The notes below the pieces were generated by a model. It made no database searches. It was not told the origin of the DNA and saw only the letters and a list, made by a program, of their open reading frames with translations. From positions 34,265 to 98,264 of the forward strand of contig NZ_SNTY01000005.1 in NCBI RefSeq assembly GCF_004377485.1: a stretch of DNA of 64,000 bases. Direction: 5' to 3'. The translations under genes were made by a program, and so were the position numbers. The first letter of the stretch is position 1. The number at the start of each line of letters is the position of its first letter. Positions 27,229-36,709 of the stretch are shown piece after piece. The stretch is from Alkanindiges illinoisensis. GTDB taxonomy: Bacteria > Pseudomonadota > Gammaproteobacteria > Pseudomonadales > Moraxellaceae.

Positions 27229-28113
27229 ATGATTAAGAAGTTTATTTACTTAACCAAGCCTGGAATTATTTTTGGTAATTTCATTTCGGTCATGGGGGGC
27301 TTTTTTCTAGCCTCCCAAGGCAACATCGATTTATGGCTTCTACTGGTTACTTTGCTTGGAACCTCACTCGTTGTTGCTTCTGGTTGTGTAGTAAACAATA
27401 TCATTGATCAGGATATTGACGTCAAAATGGAGCGAACCCGAAACCGTGCACTTGTAAAAAAGTCGGTTTCAAATACTGCGGCATTTATTTATGCCGCAGT
27501 ACTGGGAATTTTCGGGTTTGCTCTGCTTTATTTCTTTACTAACTTACTGGCAGTTGCATTTGCTGCCTTTGGTTTTTTTGTCTACGTTGTTCTATATAGC
27601 CTTTATCTAAAGCGCCATTCCATTCATCAGACACTGGTCGGTAGCCTTTCAGGTGCCTGTCCTCCAGTTATTGGTTATTGTGCAGTTGCCAACCAGTTTG
27701 ATGCTGGTGCACTTATTCTGTTTATTCTATTTTGTATCTGGCAAATGCCACATTCTTTTGGTATCGCAATCTTTCGCTTAAATGATTATATATCTGCCCG
27801 TATCCCGGTATTACCCGCCAAAAAAGGCATTTATATTACCAAGCTGCAATCAGCCGTTTATGTCTTATTGTTTACATTAACAGGCAGCCTTCTCTACGTG
27901 TTTCATTATGTGGGCTTGATTTATCTGGTGGTATTTGCTGGCTTGTGTGGTTATTGGTTATATCTGGCTGTAAGTGGTTTTAAAGCCATTGATGACCGTG
28001 TTTGGGCTCGTCGTTTCTTTTTATTTTCAGTTATCCTGATTACTGTTTTTAGTGTGCTGATTTCTGTTGATTATGAGCCACAGCCCAGTTACGGTTTTAT
28101 GGTTACCCTTTAG
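27229..28113 (+). CDS. cyoE: Protoheme IX farnesyltransferase (heme O synthase)
   Basis: The 294-residue UbiA-family enzyme adds the farnesyl tail to heme B to make heme O for CyoB. The first Asp-rich motif is NNIIDQDIDVKMERTRNR, the second is in the IAIFRLNDYISARIPVLP region. About eight membrane segments are present. It is the last gene of the cyo operon, 12 bases after cyoD. Confidence 0.96.
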   Translation: MIKKFIYLTKPGIIFGNFISVMGGFFLASQGNIDLWLLLVTLLGTSLVVASGCVVNNIIDQDIDVKMERTRNRALVKKSVSNTAAFIYAAVLGIFGFALLYFFTNLLAVAFAAFGFFVYVVLYSLYLKRHSIHQTLVGSLSGACPPVIGYCAVANQFDAGALILFILFCIWQMPHSFGIAIFRLNDYISARIPVLPAKKGIYITKLQSAVYVLLFTLTGSLLYVFHYVGLIYLVVFAGLCGYWLYLAVSGFKAIDDRVWARRFFLFSVILITVFSVLISVDYEPQPSYGFMVTL

Positions 28114-28439
28114 CCTGGCTAGCAAAAATTTCTCTATATCAACTATTTTTATTAAAGCAATAGTGCCTATGCTTAGGTAAAAAAACCTAAGCCAAAAATT
28201 AGAATCAACTTAAAACAGCCATTGTTGCTTTTGTTATTTTGCATTAGCCTTTTTTATGTGTACTCTGTAGTCTTTTATCCTCAGCGGACTGTGAAAAATT
28301 TGCCTGTGGTTTATTGCTGAATTTATTTTTATTCGTTTAACCCTCACATCTTTAGCGATTATATAATCTGCTTCATCCCATAAATCGTTAATTTCACTAT
28401 TCGCTTTTAAGACCATTTTAAAACAACAAGAGATTACCA
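28114..28439. other. Intergenic region with a hairpin after cyoE
   Basis: A perfect 8-bp stem GCTTAGGT (28171-28178) and ACCTAAGC (28185-28192) encloses six A bases. No T-tract follows, so termination is only likely. The remaining 240 bases are A/T-rich and carry no supported gene. A 68-codon reverse frame that starts opposite the next gene's ATG has no family signal. Confidence 0.45.
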
Positions 28440-30620
28440 ATGACGCTATCTATTTTTTATCGTTTCTGCTGTCACACTGTATTGATGCTGGGTCTAGGCA
28501 TATTGGGGTTAACCAAAACCTATGCTAGCTCTGATAATTACTGCTTACTAAGCTGGTCTGCACAAATGAAGGTTTACGATAGTTGTAGCAATTTACCTAT
28601 ATTTAGTCCGGCTAATGACAGTGAAACCAATATGCGTTTGCTGCTGGCAGATATGCAACTGGCAAAAATCAGAACACCTCAGTCTTTACCTAGCTGGACA
28701 GAAGAATATGGCCCTGTGCCATTTGCTCTTAATGAACTCAAAGAAGCAATTAGTAATGCTGTCCCCTCCCAACGCCAAAAGCCTTTAAAACCCGAGCCCT
28801 ATGATTCAAGCTGGATCAAAGTGAATGAAGAGCGCTGCCAAAGCAAGGATACAGGCCAGCATAGCTTTATTCATCAGGTCAATCGTGACCCCGCTTTAAA
28901 ACCTGCTGAAAAACAGTTTTTAATTAAACAGCGACAGGCAATCAATCCCCAGTGCGACAAGGCGCTAACCTTTACTAAGGTACAGCCAGAATGGAATGCG
29001 CTGGTGCGTCAGTATGTTTCTTATATTAATGGCACTATTGCCTTTTATAATGGGGATCATCAGCCAGCACAAAAGATTTATGGCGCGCTTACGACCGTTG
29101 CTACACCGTGGATTGCAGAAACAGCTACTTACATGCAAACCCGGACTGCTGTAGAAGACGCTTACAATACCGGGCTAGATGAATATGGTTCAGTCTCCTC
29201 TGCCAAGATCGATAAATCAGCGCTGACCAAAGCCTTTGATGCAATTGCCCAGTATTTTAAAAGTTATCCTAAAGGTCAGTATAGCGCTTCGGCACGGGGC
29301 TTATTACGCAGACTATACTGGCTGGGTGGCCAGCAGCGTCAGTTAATTGACGAGTTTTCATGGCAATTTGATCATCCTCAAAGCTCGCAATTTAACCTGG
29401 AAATGCTGTATGTTCCTGAAGAAATCCACCAGCGTATTTTTGAAAATCACCTGTTTAATCCAGCCAACTTTAAGGATCCGTTCTTTTTAACTACTTATGA
29501 TTTAATGTACATGCGTGAAGACAACTCAGACAAATACAAACCGCTTAGTTGGCGCGAGCTTCAGGCACAACAGGATTACTTTAAGACCCAGCCGGAACTG
29601 TATCGTTATTTACAGGCGGCTCATCTGGTATTTGTGCAAAACAAACCACAACAGGCATTAGAATATTTACCCAAAGGCAATCCGCCAGAGCGCTTGAGTT
29701 ACCTACAGCTTAGCCAGTTTATTTTAAAGGGACGTATTTTTGAGCAAATTGGTCGTTATGATGAGGCTCATACACTATGGACGGTACTACTTAACTCTGC
29801 CAAGGCTCCCTATCAACGCCAGATGGTTGAACTGGTACTGGATTTAAATATGCAACGCAGCCAGGACTTTGCTGCTATTTTCACAGCAGACAGTTTAATT
29901 CGGGATCCAGCCATACGTGCTATTGTTATCAAGCGAGCGGCCAATGCCAATTTGCTGGATTCTATTATTAACTCAACCACCACTACGGCACAGGAAAAAC
30001 AGTTCGCACGTTTTGTATTGCTTTTTAAGAACTTGAAGTATCAGCAATACCAGCAATTTGTAGATACTTTAAAATATTTGCCTGCTGATGCAGCTCAATA
30101 TAAAGCCTCGGAAAGCACTAAGGAGGCTTTAAAAGAACAACCACAATTTAGTGTGTTTATGTGGCAGGGCAACAAAATCAATAACCAGTTAACCTGTCCT
30201 TCACTAACTACAATTGCCAAAATACTGGCCACCCGGCCGGATGATGAAAAAAGCTTAATATGCATGGGTGAATTTTTCCGGCTCAGTCATTTTGAAGGGT
30301 TAGGTTATCCTCTGGAATATAGCTATGTTGACCCTAAGAATAAACAGCACTGGAACAGGATTTTGGGCGCAGAAGCGCTGCCATTTAATGGTCCTGCGTT
30401 TTCACGTGGAGATGTGTACAAAAAAATTATCGCAACCAGCACCAATGATGACTTAAAAGCCTATGCGCTTTATCGTGCGGTGAATTGCTACGCACCCGCT
30501 GGCGATAACGATTGTGGCGGCGAGGAAGTTGACAAAACCACCCGTAAAAACTGGTTCAATCAGCTAAGACGAGATTATCCTGCCAGTGAGTGGGCCAAGT
30601 CGCAAAAGTATTTCTGGTAA
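28440..30620 (+). CDS. Exported TPR-like protein of unknown function
   Basis: The 726-residue product starts with a signal peptide (about residues 1-30, ending KTYASS). The mature part is mostly helical and Gln/Tyr-rich. At least one TPR-like unit is readable near residue 435 (GRIFEQIGRYDEAHTLW), and YRAVNCYAPAGDNDCGGEEV lies near the end. It is cysteine-containing and probably periplasmic. Weak similarity to outer-membrane-assembly TPR proteins is possible but I cannot assign a role. The next gene follows by 2 bases and encodes a DUF3142 lipoprotein, so the pair is probably one unit. Confidence 0.8.
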   Translation: MTLSIFYRFCCHTVLMLGLGILGLTKTYASSDNYCLLSWSAQMKVYDSCSNLPIFSPANDSETNMRLLLADMQLAKIRTPQSLPSWTEEYGPVPFALNELKEAISNAVPSQRQKPLKPEPYDSSWIKVNEERCQSKDTGQHSFIHQVNRDPALKPAEKQFLIKQRQAINPQCDKALTFTKVQPEWNALVRQYVSYINGTIAFYNGDHQPAQKIYGALTTVATPWIAETATYMQTRTAVEDAYNTGLDEYGSVSSAKIDKSALTKAFDAIAQYFKSYPKGQYSASARGLLRRLYWLGGQQRQLIDEFSWQFDHPQSSQFNLEMLYVPEEIHQRIFENHLFNPANFKDPFFLTTYDLMYMREDNSDKYKPLSWRELQAQQDYFKTQPELYRYLQAAHLVFVQNKPQQALEYLPKGNPPERLSYLQLSQFILKGRIFEQIGRYDEAHTLWTVLLNSAKAPYQRQMVELVLDLNMQRSQDFAAIFTADSLIRDPAIRAIVIKRAANANLLDSIINSTTTTAQEKQFARFVLLFKNLKYQQYQQFVDTLKYLPADAAQYKASESTKEALKEQPQFSVFMWQGNKINNQLTCPSLTTIAKILATRPDDEKSLICMGEFFRLSHFEGLGYPLEYSYVDPKNKQHWNRILGAEALPFNGPAFSRGDVYKKIIATSTNDDLKAYALYRAVNCYAPAGDNDCGGEEVDKTTRKNWFNQLRRDYPASEWAKSQKYFW

Positions 30621-30622
30621 GC

Positions 30623-31363
30623 ATGCTACATTTTTTTAAAAACGTGTGTTTGGTATTAACGCTAGGGTTGGCAGGTTTTCTACTTAGTGCCTGCCACCCA
30701 CTACCTGATTCTAACCAGACTGTAAATGCAGCAGACTATCAGCGCTTTTGGGTATGGGGCCGGGTTAATCCAGCGCCTTATCTATCGTATGCCCAAGAGT
30801 TCTATATTTTACAAGGAGAAGTAGGGTTTTCGCGCGGCCAGCAGCGTATTGTGTTTAGCCCGCAAGGGATGCGCTTAACCCGTTTGGCACCAGTACAGGT
30901 ATGGCTTGTTTACCGTACCACGACACTGCAATGGTCACCAGCACTCATACAGGCCATAATCCGGCGGCTTGATAGCTGGCAACGCTACGGTAATCAGGTA
31001 ACCGGCTTACAAATAGATTTTGATTCAGCAACTGGCCAACTAGAACAATATGCTGAATTTCTGCAAAGCATTCGACAGCAGCTTCCTAGCCAATACCAGC
31101 TCAGTGCCACCGGTTTACTGGACTGGAGTAATGCCAGCCCTGATACCCTATTGAAGCTTGGCAAGGTACTCAATGAAGTAGTGATTCAAACTTATCAGGG
31201 TACACATACCATTGATAATTACCGCGCGTATTTGCCTGCGCTGGCTCGCCTGAATATTCCCTTTAAAATCGGGCTGGTTCAGCATGGTCAGTGGGTTACA
31301 GATCGCATAATTGAAAAAAACCCGTACTTTAAAGGCTACGTGGTGTTTTTACTCAGGGAATAA
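30623..31363 (+). CDS. DUF3142 lipoprotein
   Basis: The 246-residue protein has a lipoprotein signal with lipobox LLSAC near residue 24. The rest matches DUF3142: FWVWGRVNPAPYLSYA, VWLVYRTTTLQW, VTGLQIDFDSATGQLEQYA and VVIQTYQGTHTIDNY. The pattern suggests a TIM-barrel related to glycoside hydrolases, but no activity is known. The ATG at 30623 is preferred to an in-frame ATG at 30590 inside the previous gene, because it begins the signal peptide. It lies 2 bases after the TPR-like gene. Confidence 0.85.
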   Translation: MLHFFKNVCLVLTLGLAGFLLSACHPLPDSNQTVNAADYQRFWVWGRVNPAPYLSYAQEFYILQGEVGFSRGQQRIVFSPQGMRLTRLAPVQVWLVYRTTTLQWSPALIQAIIRRLDSWQRYGNQVTGLQIDFDSATGQLEQYAEFLQSIRQQLPSQYQLSATGLLDWSNASPDTLLKLGKVLNEVVIQTYQGTHTIDNYRAYLPALARLNIPFKIGLVQHGQWVTDRIIEKNPYFKGYVVFLLRE

Positions 31364-31376
31364 TCTAATTATTTCC

Positions 31377-31404
31377 TTGTATATTTTTAGGTTTTCTATA
31401 CAAT
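31377..31404 (+). promoter_or_regulatory. Promoter of the rpsF operon
   Basis: TTGTAT (31377-31382) and TACAAT (31399-31404) are 16 bases apart. The leader would run about 90 bases to rpsF. Its end, CTGTCTAAACCG followed by TAAGGAG, has the CCG that is typical of the S6:S18-binding leader known for rpsF in many bacteria. That structure is suggested, not shown. Confidence 0.5.
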
Positions 31405-31501
31405 AACGCACTGCTTTATAGCACGCGAAAATAATTTTTTCGTGTTACTCCTTGCCATTGATGTTGGAATCAGTGGCTGTCTAAACCGTAAGGAGCTTAA
31501 T

Positions 31502-31903
31502 ATGCGTCATTACGAAATCGTGCTGTTGGTTCATCCAGACCAGAGCGACCAGGTTGTTGGGATGGTTGAACGCTATCTCACTCAAATTAAAGAAGCTGGC
31601 GGTCAGATTCACCGTCTTGAAGACTGGGGCCGCCGTCAACTGGCTTACCCAATCAACAAAATCCATAAAGCGCACTACATTCTGATGAACGTTGAATGTG
31701 GTCAGCAGACTCTGGATGAGCTTGAAGAATTGTTCCGTTATAACGATGCGATCATCCGTAACCTGATCATCCGTCGTGAAAAGGCAATTACTGAAGAATC
31801 ATTGCTGGCCAAGAGCGCTGAAGAAAAACGCGCCCGTAAGGCTCAACGTAATGATGATGGTCAGTCTAACGACCAAGATCAAAACCAAGCTGCTGAAGCA
31901 TAA
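31502..31903 (+). CDS. rpsF: Ribosomal protein bS6
   Basis: 133 residues beginning [18 protein letters not shown], with GRRQLAYPI and RNLIIRRE, all standard for S6. The acidic, Gln/Asp-rich tail after about residue 105 is typical of gammaproteobacteria. The ATG at 31502 has AAGGAG just upstream; an earlier in-frame codon at 31442 is rejected. The operon order is rpsF-rpsR-rplI without priB. Confidence 0.97.
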   Translation: MRHYEIVLLVHPDQSDQVVGMVERYLTQIKEAGGQIHRLEDWGRRQLAYPINKIHKAHYILMNVECGQQTLDELEELFRYNDAIIRNLIIRREKAITEESLLAKSAEEKRARKAQRNDDGQSNDQDQNQAAEA

Positions 31904-31914
31904 GGAGAACCCAC

Positions 31915-32142
31915 ATGGCACGTTTCTATCGTCGTCGCAAGTTCTGCCGCTTCACCGCTGAGAACGTTGCATATATCGACTACAAAGACATCGATACCTT
32001 AAAACAGTACGTTACTGAAAACGGCAAGATTGTTCCTAGCCGTATCACCGGTACTAAGGCTCGTTATCAACGTCAGCTGGCGCTTGCAATCAAGCAGGCT
32101 CGCTATCTGGCCTTGATCCCTTACACTGACAATCATAAGTGA
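31915..32142 (+). CDS. rpsR: Ribosomal protein bS18
   Basis: 75 residues with the S18 signature: [14 protein letters not shown], the [20 protein letters not shown] core and [19 protein letters not shown]. It binds next to S6 in the 30S subunit. It follows rpsF by 11 bases. Confidence 0.98.
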   Translation: MARFYRRRKFCRFTAENVAYIDYKDIDTLKQYVTENGKIVPSRITGTKARYQRQLALAIKQARYLALIPYTDNHK

Positions 32143-32150
32143 GGTGATCT

Positions 32151-32597
32151 GTGGACGTTATTCTGTTACAACGCATTAAAAACCTGGGTAAGCTGGGCGA
32201 CAAAGTATCTGTTAAAGCAGGTTACGGTCGTAACTTCCTGATCCCTCAAGGTAAAGCAGTTTCTGCTACCGAAGCCAACACGGCTGCTTTTGAAGCGCGT
32301 CGTGCTGAGCTGGAAAAGCAGGAAGCTGAAGTATTGTCTTCTGCACAAAGCCGTGCTGACAAACTGAACGAAGTAAATGTTGTTATCACTGCTAAAGCTG
32401 GTGATGAAGGCAAACTGTTTGGTTCTATCGGTACTCGCGACATTGCTGATGCCCTGACTGCTTCTGGCATTGAAGTTGACCGCGCTGAAGTACGCCTGCC
32501 TAACGGGGCGCTACGTCACACTGGCGAGTTCAATGTTGCAGTACAACTGCACCATGATGTTACTGCTGAAGTTCTGGTAACGATTGTTTCTGAATAA
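32151..32597 (+). CDS. rplI: Ribosomal protein bL9
   Basis: 148 residues with the L9 N-domain ([20 protein letters not shown], then [13 protein letters not shown]), a long central helix, and a C-domain. Translation starts at GTG (32151), with AGGTGA at 32142-32147 overlapping the rpsR stop. A strong terminator follows. Confidence 0.97.
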   Translation: MDVILLQRIKNLGKLGDKVSVKAGYGRNFLIPQGKAVSATEANTAAFEARRAELEKQEAEVLSSAQSRADKLNEVNVVITAKAGDEGKLFGSIGTRDIADALTASGIEVDRAEVRLPNGALRHTGEFNVAVQLHHDVTAEVLVTIVSE

Positions 32598-32650
32598 TCG
32601 TCACTGAATAATCAGTAGGCTAAGTAATTCTGTATAGAATCATTTAGTTA

Positions 32651-32678
32651 AAAGCATGCTTTCGGGCATGCTTTTTTT
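32651..32678 (+). terminator. Rho-independent terminator of rpsF-rpsR-rplI
   Basis: AAAGCATGC (32651-32659) and GCATGCTTT (32666-32674) form a perfect 9-bp stem around TTTCGG, followed by a run of T bases to 32678. Confidence 0.93.
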
Positions 32679-32815
32679 ATATCAAAAAAATGTCTTTATT
32701 TTTCAGCATCTCATTCTGATATTCAGTCAACTGCCGTTTAAAACAGCACACCACCTGCCCGATTTTTGCTTTAATAAGCACACGGATTTGGGTTTAATTA
32801 TTTGGGATATTCACT

Positions 32816-34267
32816 ATGACTTTGTCCTCTGCTCTTGACGCTACGGCGACGAACAAACCAAGCGACGGCAACATTGTGCATATGCTTCCCAATGGTCGTG
32901 AAGTACGTGTCCCGCCGCATAACCTGTCAATGGAGCAAGCGGTACTGGCAGCACTAATGACCATCTCCGAATCCTGGGACAGTATTAGTGATTTATTGCA
33001 TGAAAATGACTTTTACGCGGTGCGCCATCGCCTGATTTTTCGCGCCATTAGCCATCTGGCTGGCACCAACATGCCTTACGATGCCGTTTTAGTAAATGAC
33101 TGGCTATCCAAGAACCATCAACTGGAAGAAAGCGGTGGTGAAGCCTACCTGATGCAACTGTTGGCAGAAAGCCCGGCCAGTTTGTATAACCTGACTGCCT
33201 ATGCCGAAAAAGTGAAAGAGTTGTCTGCACTGCGTGAGCTCATCAAAGCGGGTAATGACTTGCTACAAACCGCTTATGACTCCAAGGGCAAATCTGTTAC
33301 TGACATTCTGGACAGTACCGAAAGCCGGATTTTTGCTATTAGCGAGCAGCATAATAATCGTAACAAGGAAACTGGCCCGCAACCCTTGGTAGGTGTATTA
33401 AAAACTGTACTGCATAAGGTTGAAGAATTACAAAAAAATGATAGCCCGATTACTGGCTTGTCGACGGGTTTTATTGAGCTGGATAACAAGACCTTTGGTA
33501 TGCAACCCGGTGACCTCATCATTGTGGCAGCACGTCCGAGTATGGGTAAAACTACTTTTGCCATGAATCTGGTTGAGAGTGTACTGTTTAATGCCGATTT
33601 GCCAGCTTTAGTGTTTTCTATGGAAATGCCAGCAGATTCGATTGCAACGCGTTTGATTTCATCGTTTGGCCGTATTCATCAGGGCCGTTTACGCTCAGGA
33701 CGACTGGAAGAAGGCGACTGGGTCAAGTTTTCCAGTACGCTCATGCAGTTGCAAAGCAAGTATTTGTACATTGATGACTCCTCTGCTTTGCCTCCTAATG
33801 AATTACGCTCGCGGGCGCGCCGGGTTGCCAAAAATCACGGTGGCAAGCTGGGTTGTATCATGGTCGACTATTTGCAGCTAATGAAAGTGCCTGGCATGGG
33901 TGATAACCGTGTGGGCGAGATTTCGGAAATTTCGCGCAGCTTAAAGGCACTGGCCAAGGAAATGAACTGTCCGGTTATTGCCCTGTCCCAGCTTAACCGA
34001 AGCCTTGAGAACCGTCCAAACAAACGCCCAATTATGTCTGATCTACGGGAATCCGGTGCGATTGAGCAGGACGCCGACCTGATTATGTTTATTTATCGGG
34101 ACGAAGTGTATAACAAGGAATCCAAGGAAGCCGGGACTGCCGAGATTATTATTGGCAAGCAGCGTAACGGCCCCATTGGTACAGTACGCCTTGCGTTTGA
34201 AGGCCAGTTCACCAAGTTTGAAAATTTAAGTCCTGAATATTATCGCTCTGCCGATGATGACGAATAA
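32816..34267 (+). CDS. dnaB: Replicative DNA helicase
   Basis: The 483-residue helicase has the N-terminal primase-interaction domain (NLSMEQAVLAALM) and a RecA-like domain with Walker A ARPSMGKTTFAMN near residue 240 and Walker B VDYLQLM. SQLNRSLENRPNKRP and SDLRESGAIEQDAD are typical. It unwinds DNA at the replication fork. No intein is present. Its last 14 bases overlap the longer possible start of alr. Confidence 0.97.
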   Translation: MTLSSALDATATNKPSDGNIVHMLPNGREVRVPPHNLSMEQAVLAALMTISESWDSISDLLHENDFYAVRHRLIFRAISHLAGTNMPYDAVLVNDWLSKNHQLEESGGEAYLMQLLAESPASLYNLTAYAEKVKELSALRELIKAGNDLLQTAYDSKGKSVTDILDSTESRIFAISEQHNNRNKETGPQPLVGVLKTVLHKVEELQKNDSPITGLSTGFIELDNKTFGMQPGDLIIVAARPSMGKTTFAMNLVESVLFNADLPALVFSMEMPADSIATRLISSFGRIHQGRLRSGRLEEGDWVKFSSTLMQLQSKYLYIDDSSALPPNELRSRARRVAKNHGGKLGCIMVDYLQLMKVPGMGDNRVGEISEISRSLKALAKEMNCPVIALSQLNRSLENRPNKRPIMSDLRESGAIEQDADLIMFIYRDEVYNKESKEAGTAEIIIGKQRNGPIGTVRLAFEGQFTKFENLSPEYYRSADDDE

Positions 34268-34286
34268 TTCTTTATCTAATCTTACA

Positions 34287-35381
34287 ATGAATGCCATAAC
34301 AAAACGTCAGCCAAGGGTAGAACTTAGCACCTCTGCCCTGCAACATAATCTCAAGTGTGTGCGTGAGCTTGCACCACAAAGTAAAACTATCTGTATGGTC
34401 AAGGCCGATGCCTATGGTCATGGGATTGAATTTGCCTTAAATGCCTTGCAGGATACTGATGCCTTTGGTGTAGCCTGCATTGAAGAGGCGCGGCAAATCC
34501 GGCAACTGGGCTGTTCACAGCCTATTACCCTGATTGAAGGGGTTTTTAATGAGGCAGAATGGCTGGAAGCCAGCCAGCAGCAGTTTGAATGTGTGGTGCA
34601 TCAGCAGCAACAAGTGGACTGGGCACTCGCGCATCCACAAATCTATCAGCAAAATAATCTAAAAATATGGCTAAAGCTAAATAGTGGGATGAACCGCTTA
34701 GGGTTACAACCCGATGAGCTGCTAAAAGCGGCACATCAATTGCGTGCAGCAGGTTTTGAATTAGTCCTAACCATGCATTTTGCCAATGCCGATGTACCGG
34801 ATCATCCCTTAAACCAGCAACAAATCCAGACTTTTTTAAATTTAAAACAGCAACTGGAATCCATCGAAGCATCTTGCTGTAATTCGGCTGCTATTTTTAA
34901 CTGGCCCGAACTGCACTTTGATTACGTCCGTCCTGGCATTATGCTATATGGTGCATCGCCCTATAGTGATATCAGTGCAGCCAAGCTGAATTTGCGCCCA
35001 GTCATGCATCTTAAAAGTAATTTGATTGCGATCCAGCATGTGAAGGCTGGCCAGGTAATTGGCTATGGTTCACGTTTTACCACAACCCGTCCTACTCGTT
35101 TGGGTATTGTGGCAATGGGTTATGGTGATGGTTATCCGCGCGCATTAACCCATGGAGCATATGTCAGCATTCATGGTCATGAAGCCCCTCTGCTGGGTCG
35201 TGTGAGTATGGATTTACTGGCTGTGGATTTAACCGATTTGCCGAGCACTATTAATATTGGTAATGAAGTAACACTATGGGGCGATAACCCATCTGTGGAC
35301 CTGATTGCACAGCATAATAATACCATTGGCTATGAGTTGCTGTGTCGTTTAACGAACAGGCCTAAACGTATAATATTTTGA
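34287..35381 (+). CDS. alr: Alanine racemase
   Basis: PLP enzyme that interconverts L- and D-alanine for peptidoglycan. The PLP lysine is in CMVKADAYGHG near residue 45. The catalytic tyrosine is in GYGSRFTTTRPTRLGIV, with YGDGYPR and GRVSMDLLAVD. ATG at 34287 gives an N-terminus (RQPRVELSTSALQHNL) of usual length. ATG at 34254, overlapping dnaB, is in frame and would add 11 residues; neither has a clear ribosome site. Confidence 0.95.
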   Translation: MNAITKRQPRVELSTSALQHNLKCVRELAPQSKTICMVKADAYGHGIEFALNALQDTDAFGVACIEEARQIRQLGCSQPITLIEGVFNEAEWLEASQQQFECVVHQQQQVDWALAHPQIYQQNNLKIWLKLNSGMNRLGLQPDELLKAAHQLRAAGFELVLTMHFANADVPDHPLNQQQIQTFLNLKQQLESIEASCCNSAAIFNWPELHFDYVRPGIMLYGASPYSDISAAKLNLRPVMHLKSNLIAIQHVKAGQVIGYGSRFTTTRPTRLGIVAMGYGDGYPRALTHGAYVSIHGHEAPLLGRVSMDLLAVDLTDLPSTINIGNEVTLWGDNPSVDLIAQHNNTIGYELLCRLTNRPKRIIF

Positions 35382-35821
35382 ATGAAGCTTATTCCTTATT
35401 TTTCCTGTGAAAAAATTTCTGATAAACCTTCAGATGAAGTTATGCAAATTCTTAAAACCAATATTGCAGCGGATAGTTACTCTTTATTAACTTATAAAAA
35501 TTATACTTTTACTATTCAGCGAAATATAAATTACAGAAACTCTTTTTTGCCGATTGCTTTTGGAAGCATCACTGAAACTAGTGAAAAGATTAGTGTTAAT
35601 ATTTCATAAGAATGCATTGGGTTATAATTATCTTCTTATTTATATGGTTCACTTTTTTAATCATTGCCTTAGTTGTGTTGCTTTTATCTTCTGCGCCTTT
35701 AACATTTATAATGGGTGTAATTGCTTTAATCACATTCGGCTATGTAGTTGTAGAAGTAGGTTTCTGGTTTGAAGCTAAAAAGCTAATCAGCATATTTAAT
35801 GAAATTTTCTCTATTATTTAA
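35382..35821 (+). pseudogene. Small unknown protein gene split by a probable frameshift
   Basis: Two short frames lie end to end. The first (35382-35609, 75 residues) starts directly after the alr stop and ends TETSEKISVNIS. The second (35612-35821, 69 residues) starts MHWVIIIFLFIWF and has two membrane segments, ending WFEAKKLISIFNEIFSII. They are in different frames, and the second frame is open back to 35600. A single protein of about 145 residues with a soluble N-terminal part, an RMHWVI-like joint and two membrane helices resembles a recurring family of small unknown proteins. One base lost or gained near 35600-35611 would explain the split. A sequencing error or two real overlapping genes are alternatives. 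The region is very A/T-rich. Confidence 0.6.
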
Positions 35822-35846
35822 AATAAGAATTTTGCTTTTTATAAAA

Positions 35847-35874
35847 GTGCTTAATAAATTATTTTATTAAGCAC
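35847..35874 (-). terminator. Terminator between the alr side and the Anbu operon
   Basis: GTGCTTAATAAA (35847-35858) and TTTATTAAGCAC (35863-35874) form a perfect 12-bp stem with a 4-base loop. On the reverse strand the stem is followed by TTTTAT, fitting an end for the Anbu operon. It may also act for the forward genes, where the tail is poorer. Confidence 0.7.
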
Positions 35875-35888
35875 GGTTAATTCAACCA

Positions 35889-36626
35889 CTAACGCCAATA
35901 ATCATCCGGTGGCTGTGGCAGATTGGTCATGGTACTACGCAAGCCATCTGACCATTGTTGCCGAATCATAGAAAAATAGGGATCAGTGTCATACAGACGG
36001 CGGCCTTCCGGCAGATTAAACTGATTGGCACGATATACAATCAAATCCAGCGGCGTTCCGACAGACACGTTGGAACGAATGGTGGAATCAAATGAAATCA
36101 GCGCACAACGCAGGGCTTTATCCAGTGGCGTATGATAATTTAATGCACGATCCAGAATCGGCTTACCGTATTTGCTTTCACCAATCTGAAAGTATGGGGT
36201 ATCCATCGTGGCTGCAATAAAGTTGCCTTGCGGATAAATACTATAAAGCTCGGGTGGCTCGCCCTTGATTTGCCCACCAATTAAAATGGAGCTGGAAAAA
36301 TCATATTCATTGCTTTGGGCCAGACCAGTGACATGCTGGATTTCATGCGCCATGCATTCCCCAACAATTTCAGCGGCTTCAAACAAAGTACTGACATTGT
36401 GCAGATTACGCTCGGCATTGGACTGAATCTGATGCTGTAACCGGGTAATTACTGCTTGCGAGGTGGCAAGATTCCCGGCAGTTTGCAGCACAATAATCCG
36501 TTCACCCCTGACGCCAAAACGGTGCAGCTTGCGAAAGATTGCAATATGGTCTACTCCGGCATTGGTGCGTGAATCACTGACAAATACCAGCCCTTCCTCA
36601 AGTCGCATTGCTACACAATAGGTCAT
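35889..36626 (-). CDS. Anbu, proteasome-like N-terminal-nucleophile peptidase
   Basis: The 245-residue protein matches Anbu (COG3484), the bacterial ancestral-beta-subunit homologue of proteasome subunits. After Met removal, Thr2 would be the nucleophile (MTYCVAMRLEEGLVF). The supporting residues appear in SDSRTNAGVDHIAIFRKLH, with the Asp and Lys expected for Ntn hydrolases. AALISFDST-like segment ALISFDSTIRSNVSVGTPLD is also typical. Anbu forms open ring or helical assemblies; substrates are unknown. It is the last gene of a four-gene set with a transglutaminase-like, an alpha-E and an ATP-grasp protein, the recurrent Anbu neighbourhood. Confidence 0.92.
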   Translation of the reverse strand: MTYCVAMRLEEGLVFVSDSRTNAGVDHIAIFRKLHRFGVRGERIIVLQTAGNLATSQAVITRLQHQIQSNAERNLHNVSTLFEAAEIVGECMAHEIQHVTGLAQSNEYDFSSSILIGGQIKGEPPELYSIYPQGNFIAATMDTPYFQIGESKYGKPILDRALNYHTPLDKALRCALISFDSTIRSNVSVGTPLDLIVYRANQFNLPEGRRLYDTDPYFSMIRQQWSDGLRSTMTNLPQPPDDYWR

Positions 36627-36709
36627 AACTCTTCCTGTATAAATTTGAGGAGTAAACTAACAAATTACTCTCTACTTTTCCAGTTGAACCCATCTCGTTA
36701 AAAAAGGCC

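Noticed and set aside
28234..28440. Reverse-strand 68-codon frame before the TPR-like gene
   Set aside because: It starts opposite another gene's ATG, lacks a ribosome site and matches no family.
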